DNA of 64,000 bases from assembly GCF_008728515.1 (NCBI RefSeq), contig NC_044984.1, positions 124,925,349-124,989,348 of the forward strand, given 5' to 3'. The DNA comes from Papio anubis. Taxonomy: Eukaryota > Chordata > Mammalia > Primates > Cercopithecidae. Each line of letters begins with the position of its first letter. Position 1 is the first letter of the stretch. The notes beneath the pieces were generated by a model. It was not told where the DNA came from, did not search any database, and worked only from the letters and a program-made list of their open reading frames with translations. This document shows, piece after piece, positions 37,321 to 53,475 of this stretch. Both the position numbers and the translations under genes were made by a program.

Positions 37321-38262
37321 CTAGACGGCGGTCCTCATCACCACAAGCACGCATTGAATTGTCACTCTGCACCAGCAACTGGCATCTGTCCCTGGAAAGC
37401 CTAAGCCCCAGTGAGCTGGGCCCCACCCCTCCGTATCCCCCAAGTCAAGGTTTGTCACCTCCTCTCCTGGTGCAGCCCCCAGGGCTTCAGTCGCCCCGCT
37501 GGCTCCTCTAACCCTGCCTGCACCTTCCTAAGAATGCTTATACTTAGCAACCGTCCTCATTGCTTTCGGGGGATGTGCCATATCTCGCCTGCTGGGACCA
37601 GACTGAGACCGTCTGTGACATGGTTCTGATGAACCTGGAGCAGAAATCTCTGGAGGACAATGACCTTTCATGAAACAGAGCTTCATGAGAAAAGCTTCAG
37701 CCCCTCTTCCTCCCGCCACAGTGGGGATGCGATCCTTCGAGATGGAATGCCACCTGTCTCGGTGTCACAGAAGCCACCCTCCACACACGTCACCGCTGGA
37801 CAGGAGCCCCCGGGCCCTCGCTCCTTCTCTAGGCAGCTGCCTCTGGCCGGGGTCACCACCTCTGGGCTTCCTGAACATGATAGTGCCCCTCGTGTGTAAC
37901 CCACCAAGCTCAGGCTTCCGTGAGGGGCAGCTGGAAATAACCCCAGCTGATACACCTGGAGAAGGGGGCGTTCTCTAATTCAGCAGCCACTGATCCCACC
38001 TGGATAGAGGACTGATGCCGCTAAATTAAAACACGATAAATATCGGCTCCAATGGGCCACTCAAATGCTGGCACCTGGGGCCGTGGCCCAGAAGAGAGCC
38101 TGGCAGTTTCCTCTCTGCTGGGTTGGGTTTTGCAGCCCAGCTCATGCCAGGAGACTTGGCGGACGGGCCCTTAGCTGACAGATGCCCTGGCCGCTGGCTC
38201 CGAAGAACACAGGGGTGCAGGGATCCCCACTGCATTGAGGTCTCTGCCTCAAAGTCCATCAC
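37321..38262. other. RIMBP2: unique intronic sequence
   Basis: No repeat or exon recognised. Moderately GC-rich. Confidence 0.45.
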
Positions 38263-41103
<2,841 letters not shown>

Positions 41104-41116
41104 TAAAACACACCTT

Positions 41117-42125
<1,009 letters not shown>

Positions 42126-42264
42126 AAAAATGGCCAAACGAGAAGGCAAGAAAACAAGTGTCAAATCAAGACACCTCTAATTTTTATATTTAATCACTAC
42201 AACTCAGTTATTCCTTGAAATATGCATTGTCAAAGCTGCAAAATTAACAGCTTAAAACCACCCA

Positions 42265-42942
42265 TCATTCAATAGATGTTGGCTGAGCACCTACTGTGCA
42301 TCCTGTGAAGGTACAGGAGAGAGTCATGGATATGACAGAAAGTCCTCTGCAATGACCAGCCCACATTCTCATAGGAGACGGAGAAACACATAAGTGAAGA
42401 CCCGTGATAGACTAAGATAGCAAGAAAAGATACAAAGAACATGAAAACAGGTATGGTCACATAGAGAAAAAAGGGATGGAGGGAGGGCCATCAGAGTAGA
42501 TGTTAGAGCCACAAATGCTCACCAGGAGGGACACGTAACCTGAGGCTTGAGAGGCAAGAAGCTCCCAGCTGTTGAAGATGAGGGAGTAGAGTGTTCTAAG
42601 CAGAGACAACCATCAAATACTGAGACAAGCTTAGGGATCCAAGGAACGAAAGTAAGTCAGAGGTGGACGGGAGGTAGCAAGACGGACAGGATGGTGGCCA
42701 CAGGGAGAAGCCTCAGTTTTATTTATGGAAGGCATTGGAAGGGTCAGAGGATTGCGTGATCCAGAGGGCATCACAAGATTATTCCAGTTGCCATAGGGAA
42801 AAGACCATAGGATGACAAGGGAGCTGGACAGGCCAGTTAGGAAATGGCTTTGGCATCTGGGAAAGAGAAGATGACCACAGTGGAGAGGAGGGGAGGAGAG
42901 CTGGGGCACGTCTGGCGGTGAGGGGGCTGGTTGGTGAGCTCC
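42265..42942 (+). repeat. L2 LINE, sense
   Basis: AATAGATGTTGGCTGAGCACC, CAGCCCACATTCTCATAGGAG, CCTGAGGCTTGAGAGGCAAG and GAGTGTTCTAAGCAGAGAC follow the sense L2 order. Confidence 0.75.
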
Positions 42943-43378
42943 ATGGTTTGAATGCATCCCCCAGATTTCATGTGTGGGAAACTTAATCCTCAACAGAGCA
43001 GTACTGAGAGGTGGGGCCTTTAAGAGGTGACTGGATCACGAGGACTCTGCCCTCATGAATGGATGGGTCCATTCATGGATTAATGGATTAATGTGTTAAT
43101 TGACCAATGGGTTATCAGGGGAGTGGAACTGCCGGCTTAATAAGAAGAGGAAGGGAGCCCTGAGCTGGTATGTGAGCACACTCAGCCCCCTTGCCACAGG
43201 ATGCCCTGCACCACCTTGGGACCCTGTAGAGTCCCCATCAGCAAGAAGGGCCTCACCAGATGCAGCCTCTCAACCTTAGGTTCTCAGCCTCCATAGCTTA
43301 AGAAATAGATTCCTTTTCTTTATAAAGTACCAAGTTTCAGGTATTCTGTTATGAGCAACAGAAAACAGACTCAAGCAG
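42943..43378 (+). mobile_element. MLT1-type LTR
   Basis: CCATGGTTTGAATGCATCCC, GAGAGGTGGGGCCTTTAAGAGG, TTGGGACCCTGTAGAG and TCAGGTATTCTGTTATGAGC cover nearly a whole MaLR LTR. A local GGATTAATGGATTAATG duplication (43077-43100) is not part of the family. Confidence 0.88.
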
Positions 43379-43904
43379 GGAGTTAGATTCGGATGAAGTA
43401 AGATCAGCGCCCAGGAGGCCCCAGCATGGAGGCTCAGGCAATCAGGAGCGGCCATACCATTCACTGGGGAGAAAGTGGTTTGGGAGAGTAGACACCAATG
43501 GGTTTGTTCTGCCTTGTTGTTAAAGATACAGGTGCCTAATAGACTTCCAAGCAGAGATAACCAGAAGACAGTGGATGAGACATCATTGGGTGCCTCACAT
43601 GCTGGTCACGTGAAGAAGTGAGAGAGACCTGGCTCAGCCTCTCAGGCCACCCTCACACTGGTGTTCAGTGATTCCTCCCTGCCCTTTCCCAGTCTTTCCT
43701 CCCTGGCCCAGCCCCCTCCCTCCAGGGCCCCAGATGGTCTGTGGATGGTGGTATCAGCTACCTTGTCATGCTGCCGGGCCCTTGTGGGAAGGCCTGCATG
43801 ATGGGATCTCAGGCGATGCTCTCCCTGGGTGGCATCCTTCAGTTCATTTTCCTAGGACAAAAGGAAAGGACATGTGAGGTGGTGCCCCAGTGTTTCGAGA
43901 CTTG
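43379..43904. other. RIMBP2: unique intronic sequence
   Basis: No repeat or exon recognised. Confidence 0.45.
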
Positions 43905-44045
43905 GTCGAGTGCAGTGGTTAGGAGCTCTGATTTGGAAATGAGACCCAAGGTTGAGCACTGATTCTGCAGTCCATAAGCTGTGTATGAGTTGGGAGTCAT
44001 CTCTTTTTTTCCAAACCATAAATTTCCAACTCTGCAAAATGCAAT
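43905..44045 (+). repeat. MIR SINE, sense
   Basis: CGAGTGCAGTGGTTAGGAGC, GGTTGAGCACTGATTCTGC and the following AGCTGTGTATGAGTTGGG follow the MIR 5' half. Confidence 0.75.
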
Positions 44046-45700
44046 CAGGTTATACTTTACGATGATTAGAATACAATACAATAATATATAGTAATCACTT
44101 AGTGTCTGTGTCCTAAAAAAGCAACAGAACTTCTCACCAATTGGAGTTGTTAATAAGCTTTGACCCATCCCTTTCCCCATGAACATTGCTCCAAACATAC
44201 AGCCACAATAAACAATAGATAGAGAAAGATTAGAAATATTTAGCCACTCAAAAATAAGATAAAGCTTTCTAAGGACTAAATGGCTAGAACACAATGTGGT
44301 GAGTGGAACTCCTGGAACCTTCTAGATTCAGAGTCCAAAAATAGGCAGGGAGAATTAAGAGTCCAGCTTTTTCAGGATATCCAAGATGCAGTGTATTCCA
44401 CGTAAGACAAGAGACATGAACTAAGGTCATCACATGACCCGAGGCAACAGTTAAGCCCCCAAAGAAAGCTGAAAATAATCCATCGCCTCTGCTTAGAGCC
44501 AGAGCTTTTATGAGGTGATACACCTAGAGAGGCAAGAGGGAGATGACTCATTTTTAGACTCATTTTTAGGACTTGTCTTACTCTCTAATATCACAATGGC
44601 ACAGGGACTCAGAGCTGCCAATAATAAAATCTAATTCAAGACTGGGAGCACCTAGGGTGCGGTACAGTAACTACAAATAGGTAAGACAGGGAGAGTGAGC
44701 ACAGAGATGGGATTAAGAATCTCCCATTCAAGATGAATCTGAAAAAGAAATTCCAGAACACATAAAGAAAACTAACCCTACTAAAGAGATCCCACAAAAT
44801 TAATAATCAGGATGAATTTACTCCAGAAGAAGTAAAAATAATAAAGCGACCTGAAAAGGACTTCAATAAGTAAGTTGAGAATCCTAAAAGAGGGAATGAC
44901 ATCCATTCCAAAAGGTCGAAAGAGAAGCAGAAAGGATAATCAATGACTCACAGTGGAAGACGGCTGGAACTACACCAGCTACCAGCTGTCAGGTTGAGAA
45001 CTTGTCTTTTTCCCAGAACTTCTCTTTTTCCCAGTTGTTCGAGTTTGCTCTCTGTTCACACCCTAAATGAATTAATACTGGTGGGACACTCACATCTTGA
45101 ACTGATCTTGTTCATCTCTGTTACAATATTTCAAGTGCTACGAGTCTAGGCTCCATTCACACAATAGAAAGCAGCAAGAAATCACGTGGTTTCAACATTT
45201 CCCAGGAGAAGAGAGGCTCCTCCTGGCTACTTTCAGCTTCCGTTTTTCAGTCAACCTTCCTTTTCTCTTAGCCACAGTCATAATGAGCTCCGCTACTCTA
45301 TGGCACCTACATTTTCACAGCAATAAAACATAGCGATGGAACCCAAATGTAAAAGAGTGGTGCTTTTTTCTGGGAATCAATGATCCCCCCACCTTAGGGA
45401 AAGTGATTGATAATGGAGCAATTCTCTTCTGTCTTCTGAGACGGTCTGGATGGCATAACACTTAACTGTTGCCTTTCTCAAGTAAAGCAGATCATAATTT
45501 AGTCCCACACTTGTTGCTTGAGAGAACTGCAGACGCTTCAGCATGTCCCACATGGAGGAATCCCTGGAGGTCTTAAGGGAATGGGATGGGTGTGCTAATC
45601 AAAACACCTGGCTGCTGACCTCAGAGGCCGACATGCCCCAAGGTAAACTAAGGCAGCCATAGCTCAGAGAATTTGAGAACAGGAGACATTTGAAATAGGG
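44046..45700. other. RIMBP2: AT-rich sequence, possible decayed LINE
   Basis: 44690-44945 (AAGAAATTCCAGAACAC, AGTAAAAATAATAAAGCGACC) has the A-rich, lysine-coding look of an old L1/HAL1 ORF1 region, sense strand, but I cannot prove it. A 13-bp ACTCATTTTTAG duplication lies at 44547-44572. The rest is unique. Confidence 0.35.
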
Positions 45701-45905
45701 GTTAGATGATGGGTTCTGAGGTCAAATTGCCTAAATACAAATTGGAGCTCTTCTTAAACGTGACCTTGGACAAGCTGCCTGGCGTCCCTGCACTCTCTGT
45801 GACTTAAGGATGTAAAAGCTACAGCCCTAGCAGATGTTGGGAGGATTTGCGGACATCAATCTCACGGGACACTAAGTACATCTTACTGCACAGGGTCAAG
45901 GCTCA
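45701..45905 (+). repeat. MIR SINE, sense, decayed
   Basis: GGGTTCTGAGGTCAAATTGCC, GTGACCTTGGACAAGCTGCC and TTGGGAGGATTTGCGG follow the MIR order. Confidence 0.65.
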
Positions 45906-46348
45906 AACAAGTGGCCCCTTCCCTCCTGAAGGCATTGCAATGACTGCCTGCCTCTTGCACGTTCTGCCACCAAACAGCCACCTGGTTCACGCCATCCGCC
46001 TCTCTCTGCGTTGCATTTAGGAAGAGTGAATTGCAGGAAAGGAGCACAGGGAGGATAAGCAAGGCTGGTCTTTCACCCCCATTTTCTGGTGGTTATAGAA
46101 ATGCTTACATCTATTTATTTTATTTATATTCCATCTTAGTGATTCAAGGTCAGCTGCTTAACCTGATGAAATGAGATCAATCTTTTCAGGAAAAAAGCTC
46201 AGGATCTAAATCTTGTCCACGAAATACCAACCCATGCAAAGGGAGAGAAACATCTCCATCTTTTTCCAATGTAGCTTCCCAAATTGGTCCAAGCGTGAAT
46301 AGGCACTTCAGATATCACTTACTATACTGGATGCACCCTACCTTAAAG
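45906..46348. other. RIMBP2: unique intronic sequence
   Basis: No repeat or exon recognised. AT-rich around 46100. Confidence 0.45.
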
Positions 46349-46356
46349 AAGCCAGT

Positions 46357-46612
46357 CCAGCACTCTGGAAGGGCGGATCACCTGTGGTCAGGAGTTCAAG
46401 ACCAGCCTGGCCATGGTGAAACCCCGCCTCTACTAAAAATACAAAAAAAAAAAAATTAGCTGGGCATGGTGGTGCATGCGTGTAATCCCAGCTACTCAGG
46501 AGGCTGAGGCAGGAGAATCACTTGAACTCGGGAGGCGGGTTCAGTGATCGGAGATCGCACCATTGTACTCCAGCTTGGGCAACAAGAGTGAAACTCTGTC
46601 TCAAAAAAACAA
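46357..46612 (+). mobile_element. Alu, 5'-truncated
   Basis: Starts at CCAGCACTCTGGAAGGGCGG, lacking the first Alu bases, and ends CTCAAAAAAACAA. AAGCCAGT stands at 46349-46356 and 46613-46620, so the truncation is original. The right arm has small deletions (GGGAGGCGGGTTCAGTG). Confidence 0.93.
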
Positions 46613-46620
46613 AAGCCAGT

Positions 46621-48710
46621 AACAGGGAGAGCTACGGAAAAGCAACATTGTCTTGAAACTAAGGACCCCCTACCTCACACTTCAAGAATCACAAAATACT
46701 TAGCCAAGTGCCAAAGCCCTTCCTACCATGATAGTAAAGGAAACCCATTCAGTGACAAAGACAGCCAGGTAAAGGCACAAAGAAAACAGCAAAGGTACCA
46801 GCTTGAGCCTCCTTGAACTATGAGACTTTATTTGCCAGATTATGAGCATCCCACGTTGTCCATGTTTACCCTGAAGAAGCCCAGAGGTGGGCATGGGGAC
46901 GTGTGGTTCCACAAGCAGCTCCACAGGGAAGCTGACATTGGTCCCCACTGTCCCCTGCAGTGGCAGGCACAGATACCGCCCTGACACACATGTGTTTGCA
47001 GGCCTTGGGGGGGAATTCAGAAAACGCCTACGGCTCACCCTTCTGATCCTGTGAAGACGCTGAAAGGCAAGATGGCTTAACCTGGAAGGCCTCGTAACTG
47101 ACCCTGTGTACTACCACAGCTGTCCACCCGGGGAGGCGGACACTACCCCAATCTAATCCAGCCTTTCTGAATTAATCAGCACCACTGAAGCAATTCTGCA
47201 GGAATACCAAGCAAAATGCAGATCACCTACGTGCTGGCTGCACGCTTGAGATCAGGCCTCCAAGACGTGGGCCTGGAACTGCAACACGAGAAAACGAGAG
47301 TCCGCCAGCAGCCAGCACCGGTGGCACCAGCCGTGAGAGTCCCCAGGCGGAGGAAGAGGAGGACTGTTGGGGTGGGGTGGGGGGGATAATATAATCTGAC
47401 ACTCTGTCTGAGTAACAGGGTTTTCTACAGCCTAGAGGGAGGCACCAGCACCTCACTGCCTCAGATCACACCAATGCACGCGCGGTCCCACGCTACAGTG
47501 TAACTGACACCCTCGCTGGGTCTGCCATCGTGGGGCTTTGACGCTGTTGAGTTCTGACCACCTCTGAGTGCCAGTGGTTGAGTGTGATGACTTACGCCCC
47601 CCGCCTAGTGACAGGAAGCCCATGACTCCCACGCTGCTGGGACCCTGACGGGGAGAACGTTCTGAGCTCCAGCTGTAGGAACCACCCCCGTCTCAGCTTC
47701 GTGACCTGAAATAACAATCGTGAAAAGAGAAAACCCAGCTTCCAGATATCTTTTTGCTTCTTCAGAAATGCGTTGGCTTTATTTTCGGGGAAGGACACGT
47801 AAGCATTGCAACGGGATTCATTTCAGTCTCTAATGCTTTGAGGTTAAAGCCACACAAAAGAGGGTTTCCCAGCCAGTGGATGCCCTCATGAGACAGGGCC
47901 TACCCTGTAAGAATCAAAACACACAGTTTGTGGAAGTTAATTGTCTGCAGCCACAGACAGGAGGGGTTCTTCCTTACTTCCACTTACACACCCACCAGAG
48001 CATTCTGGGGTTGGATTTGAGGACTCCTAGGTCCACGTGTCCCTGAAATCCCCCTCCCAGGGCAGCTACACAACTGGCAGTTAAGGAGATCTTTTAATCC
48101 ATTAATATCCACCAACACATTAAATAGGAACGGCCTTATTTGATTTTCTAGCTGCTGTGTTGCAAAATCATGGGCAAAAAGTGAATTCTAATAAGGATGA
48201 GGCAGGAGGGAAAAGGGCCAAGGCAAGTCTTTCAAACGCCACTGCCCACAGGGAGAGGCGTGTAACACACACACCAGGACAGGGCCAGGCGTTCTAGAGG
48301 TCGCCGCAACCGGCTGGCCCAGGCCCCACTCTTAGAGGGCGGCTGCAACCCTGTCCCTCCGGCGGGTGCCACGTGGGGACGGGAACCGGCCCTGACAGCT
48401 GTCTGTCTTTAGGAGCTGGGACGCTGGGTTTCCATCCAAAACATCCCTGTTTGGATATGGTGGCTACTAATTCAAAACACACACCACAGACTCCCTCCCA
48501 AAACAAACACATCCACGGCGGAATTCGACTTAAAGGTGGGGCGCTGCATAAAAGCAGCTGGACTTGTGCAGAGTCCAAGAGCAGGTGGTATGAGGGGAGG
48601 TGCAGGGAGCCCCAGGGGGGTGTGGACTTCCTGTGTGCAGGGAGAGGAGGAGGAGATGGGTTTCCAAGTAGGATGGCCCACAGTGCCTGAGGCTGCCTCC
48701 CTTTCTGCTG
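46621..48710. other. RIMBP2: unique intronic sequence
   Basis: 2.1 kb without recognised repeat. 47450-47550 and 48290-48400 are locally CpG-enriched but short. GGGGTGGGGTGGGGGGG lies at 47371-47387 on the plus strand. No exon-like frame on the gene strand. Confidence 0.45.
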
Positions 48711-49355
48711 TGGACTGAACTGCATCTCCCCAAATTTGTACTGTGAAGCCCTAGCCCCAGGGTGACTATATTTAGAGATGGGTCTCTTAGGAGGTAAGGA
48801 AGGTTACATGAGGTCATGAGATGCTAATCCAATAGGGTCCGGGCTTTCTAAGAGGAGAGCGATCTTGGTCTCTCTCCCTGCCTTGCTTTCCCTCTCTCTG
48901 TCTGTCTCATTCTGCCTCTGTTTCAGTTTTTCCTTCTGCCTCTGCCACTGTCTGTCTCTATGTCTGTCTCTGTTCGTTTTCCTGGCTCTGTCTCCACGTC
49001 TCTGTTTCTCTGCTTCTCCTTCTGTCTCTCCCAGTCTCACTCTGCCTCGCTCTCTGCCTCCATGTTTCTCTGAGTCTCTGTTTCTCTGCCTCTCTGTCTC
49101 TATTTCTCTGTGTGCAGCGGCGTCTCTCTGCCTCCATCTCTCTCTGTCCCCCACCCACCACCTGGCCATGTGAGGACACAGTGGGAAAACAGCCATCTGC
49201 AAGTCAAGAAGTGGCTCGCACCAGGAACCGAATCAGCCAGCACCTTGGGCTTAGGCTTCCAGCCTCCAGGACTGTGAGAAAGGAGAGCTCTGTCATTTAA
49301 GCTGCCCGGTCTGTGGGATCCAGCTATGGCAGCCTGAGCTAGTGTATGGCCCCTG
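48711..49355 (+). mobile_element. MLT1-type LTR with expanded (CTCTGTCT)n interior
   Basis: GTGGACTGAACTGCATCTCCC, AGGAGGTAAGGAAGGTTACATG, GGCCATGTGAGGACACAGTG and AACCGAATCAGCCAGCACC identify the LTR. Between 48865 and 49150 the normal short pyrimidine stretch has grown into about 285 bases of CTCTGTCT-like repeats, making the LTR far longer than usual. Confidence 0.85.
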
Positions 49356-50425
49356 CTAAAGCAGCGAGACATGGACAGAAGGCTTCCCGGAGTCTCCCGA
49401 GGCAGCTCAAGGGCTCATCAAGAAAGAAACTGGGTCTTCCAAAGACATTCCGTTCCCCATCAGGAGCTCCAGTTAAATCCCCATTCCAATGGCCAAGGTG
49501 GCCACTTCTCTGGGGGAGAAACTGACAAGAGGAAGGAAAAAGCATGTTCTTTCCATAACTTGTCAATTTTATTCATTTCAATAATCCCTCCACCACCACC
49601 ACCACTGAGTGTGTATGTGCCAGTACCGGGCTCAGCAGGGGCCCCGGAACAAGTGGGTGAGAAGCAGCCCCTGCCCCCAGTCTTGTGGGTACAGCAGACA
49701 GCGCAGGGCGTTCTGAGTTGGGATGTCAGGAATGCCGGTTGCTATGGGGAGAGGCGAGAGGAATTCTCAGTATCTCCTTATACAGGTCTGGTCTCAGAGG
49801 TGGGGAAGAGGGTCTACCCAGCACAAACACATAACAAAGGCATGAAAGGGCACAGCAAGGCCTCCGGCTCTCAGGATCTGGCATCCACGCTACAGGATTC
49901 AAAACCAAGAACATCCAATCCGCTGGCCGGACAGGCCCCGGCGAGACGCTTCCTCACAGCCTCTGCTCTGCTGGCCTCGAAGTAAAGAGGTTGCCTCCAG
50001 ATGCTGGGTGGTGCTCCCAGCCCTGGAGATGGACGCTGCTCCTGAGTAGGGGAGGATTTGGACACGGGAAGCACCTCAGTGAGAGAGTGGACGTGGTAAT
50101 TAACCCGTCATGTCTTTCTGATCACATGAATGCAGTCAATTCTTACGTGAATGCAATGCAGCCTCCCAAGAGTACAGCGGCTTCTTCTCTGCTCTTTTTT
50201 GTCCTCTGTCTGTGGTGCCAGAGGCATGAACCAGGCCGGATTCCCGATGGCCTTAAGCAGAGCCCAGCCAGGCTGCAGTGAGCAGCGGACACACCTCACA
50301 AGTGACCAGCCCCATGCACAGACCCACAGCGGAGAGGACATACCACATGCAGAGAGCTGCAGACAGCTGGGCTCTGGCTGGACAGGCACTGGGGGTAGCA
50401 GGTGTGGAGAAGCAGGAAGGGTTGG
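49356..50425. other. RIMBP2: mostly unique intronic sequence
   Basis: 49575-49680 may be an L2/MIR piece (ACTGAGTGTGTATGTGCCAG). The rest shows no repeat or exon. Confidence 0.4.
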
Positions 50426-50429
50426 GTGG

Positions 50430-51010
50430 CGAGGACTTCGTGAGCCCCACTGAGGAATTTGTACTTTATTCAGAATGAAATGCAGAAGCTGTCAAAGGTG
50501 CTTAAGTGAAATAATAGAAAAATAATATCTGCACTTGGGAAATACTGTCCTGGACATTAAACGGATTGAAGAGGGGTCAGGCTGGAGCCAAAGAGACCAA
50601 TTTGCACTCATTTAGGGGACACGTGCCAGTGGCCAGAACTGAGATTATGGCAGCAGAAAGACGAAGGCGGGCTCAGGAGTTATTAGAGCAGGTGAAATAG
50701 CATGGCTTGGTGACTAGAGAAGGCAGCACCACAATCTGGCTGGGGGCTGCAGAGGCAGGGAGGAGGGAGAAAGTGCAGATTTAAGGGATGGGGCATGTTT
50801 GGTTGTGCTGGTGCTTGGTGAGTGTGAGACCCCACAGGAGGCCCGGTGGGAATGCTTAGGGGACAGTTCCCCCACATGGCCCAGAGCTCAGGAAGGAGAG
50901 CCTGACCCAGACCCAGATGTGAACTGCACTGATACTGATGCCACTTTGAGTCATGGGAGGGGAGGAGCTCTCAGCAAGATTAAGGAGCAGGAGACAGCTG
51001 GGAGAAGCCT
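50430..51010 (+). repeat. L2 LINE, sense
   Basis: GGAATTTGTACTTTATTCAG, GCAGAAGCTGTCAAAGG, GAAGGCGGGCTCAGGAGTTATTAG-like and GGGTGTTTGGTTGTGC-like segments resemble the sense L2 body. Confidence 0.6.
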
Positions 51011-51670
51011 AAGCATCACAAATGGGCATGAGCTGATCCTGTAGAGTACAGGGCAGAAGCAATGGGAAGCCAGCCCTGGGCTGTCCTAGAAGCTGAGTGG
51101 CCAGAGTCTTGAGAGTGGGGACCGGCAGGTCAGCTACCGCCCAGAAACCAAGCAGCATCGCGGACATCTCCATGACCTCCAGGAGAGGTTCTGGTGATGG
51201 GATAAGCAGAGGGCAGCGTCAGTGGGTGGGAGATAAAAAGGAAGAGGGAGGAGATGCTTTTTGCAGAGCGCTGGGTGAGAAGAGGTACAGAGAGACAAGG
51301 TCATGATTTGAGCCTTCTAGGGGCATGGATGACTAAGGAAGGTGGAGAAGAAGGCCCTGGAGGCAGTGACAGAGTCAGTAACTCCTTCCTCCCACAGGCG
51401 AGTGGGTTGTGGGTGGCTGCGGGGAACAGCAGCCCTCCAGGAAGCCCAGTCAAGGCTGAGAGTGGTAATGTTCATGGGGGCATTGGCAGGTGCAGATGGA
51501 CACAAGGGGAAGGCATGAGGGCAGCAGAGAGAAGGACGGGGCACTTGGGGACGAGATCGTGTTGGGGGAGATGACCCAAAGAGCTCATGCTGGATGATAC
51601 AGCAGCTTTGATCCCCTGGGCTTCTACACTGGGCCAAGAACCAACATAGGCTCTTTGCTTTCCTCCTCTT
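51011..51670. other. RIMBP2: intron, purine-rich, possible L2 continuation
   Basis: Purine-rich (AGGAAGGTGGAGAAGAAGGCC) and probably decayed L2, but without certain landmarks. Confidence 0.35.
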
Positions 51671-51850
51671 CCTTTCGAAATCTCATCCAGTCCTCCTAGC
51701 ACTGCCATGTGGCAGACATTCTTGCTATCCTGCTTGTGAAGGGAAGACATTCAAGCACAAGGAGGTTAAGTAACTGAGCAAGCAGCCCCCCAAGCACCTG
51801 GAGGGGTGGGACTCAAGCCCAGGCCATGCAACTCTCAGGTTTAAGACCCC
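51671..51850 (-). repeat. MIR SINE, antisense
   Basis: ATCCAGTCCTCCTAGCACTG, AGCACAAGGAGGTTAAGTAACTG and GTGGGACTCAAGCCCAGGCC follow antisense MIR. Confidence 0.75.
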
Positions 51851-52980
51851 TCCTCCCCGCCCCAATTCGCCTCTGACTCTCCTTAGGAAGAGCATCGCCC
51901 AGCACTTCCCTGGGTCACGCCTTCCCGAGGCCCAGAGGAAGGTTTGGAAGTGCCTCCAGTTGGCAGGGGTGGGGGGTTATGGAATGCCTGGGGCATCTTC
52001 CCTTGCACTGGGGACTGCAGATACAGTCTTGGGAGCCTACAAAAATATTTCCTGGTATTTTTATTTCCATGAAATCTAAAAGAATGTATAAAGGAACAAT
52101 TTTGTGCCCTATTCAGGACCAAAGGTCAACATCTACATTTGGGTTTATGGGCCCTCCTGTGCTGGCCTGAAGAATTGCCGTATTGACTGCCCCGAGATGT
52201 TGAAAGACAATGAAAGCTAACTTCAATGGTGCTTTTGTGCTCGATGAAAGCCAAAGGACTTCTACAGGCTCAGGCATCAAAGATCTTGCAAGAGTTTGAA
52301 AGAGATCAGTGGTAGGAATTGAGCCAACTTCCAGCCAACTGTACAAAGGCATTAACTTTACTTATAAGAGGAAAAGTGATTTAAGTTAAATATCATATGA
52401 CACATTAAGTCACAGCAAGTTTGGGTTTTGAATTTTATTGGTGTCTTGAAGTTGTTTCTCTTTGATCTGCTAATTCATTTTGGCCTTATGGTTTAGAAAA
52501 GCCATAAAAATGTCATAACCAGTTTTATCTCTGGACACATGTAATTACATTATGAATTATAAATAACCATATTATGCTCAAACGTAGACTATTTAGTTAT
52601 AATATACAAGTCTGGTAGAATAATGTCATATAAGAATGATGTAATTATCAATTATAATAACATATAATGAAAATAATCTAAGTCAACACTGGAGTGTGCT
52701 TGGTAATATTTTTTCTTTCTGAAAAGGCTTCATAAGTGGTTCTAGCCTAAAGGCATGGGTGGGAGAGTAAAAGGAAGGAAGGGAAGGGAAGAAAAGTCAG
52801 TGGTGGGAAGCCTGGAGAGGGAGTCTGAACTAAGGAGAGGGGAAACCACAGGGTGGAAGGTGAGTGGTTGCTGCTGTCCAGGGTCCTGATGGTCACTGAG
52901 CCCTACTCCCGCCCACCCCTTGAGGTCAAGGCCCAGGGCAGTCAGCTAAGTCATCCCAGGGTGTGGAGGGACCACTGGGG
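51851..52980. other. RIMBP2: unique intron, AT-rich from 52380 to 52700
   Basis: No repeat family recognised. The AT-rich block has many TAATTA/ATAATTA words. Confidence 0.45.
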
Positions 52981-53165
52981 CTTAGAGGACCTGGGTTTGA
53001 AGCCTATCCTAACATGGACCAGATGTAATTTGGGGAAAACTGTTTAGTCTAAGTATTCCTGGCAATTTAAATGAAATGATTTATAAAAATGTACTTTTCA
53101 AGTCGTAAAGGGCAATTTGAATGTGAAATATTATGCTAATAAAGGGACTGGCACTAAAACAATTG
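52981..53165 (+). repeat. MIR SINE, sense
   Basis: GGACCTGGGTTTGAAGCC, then GGAAAACTGTTTAGTC and AATAAAGGGACTGGCAC match the MIR order. Confidence 0.65.
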
Positions 53166-53475
53166 CTTCTGGTTCCCCAGTGTCAGGGGACGGTTCTGGG
53201 GGAGGCTGGAGAGAGCAACTCCAAAACTCTCAGTTCCCTTCTATTTTCAGAAACTTGCTTCAACCATGACTGATACATGCTATTCCTGATCTGTTTGATA
53301 TTTCAGCATTGCACATATGCCAATAATGCAATTGCAGGGAAGCACATGGTGCTATTTAAAAACTGTGTTCCTAACACAGGTTAGAGACAAGCTCAAGTGG
53401 AAAAATATAACACATGAAGCAGATTCTCAGGCAAGTTTATGACATTTACATTTACCTTTTAAATAAGGCTTCTCT
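53166..53475. other. RIMBP2: unique intronic sequence
   Basis: No repeat or exon recognised before the L1 begins. Confidence 0.45.

Noticed and set aside
48290..48420. Small CpG-enriched stretch as a CpG island promoter
   Set aside because: Only about 130 bases and too few CpGs for an island; no first-exon features.
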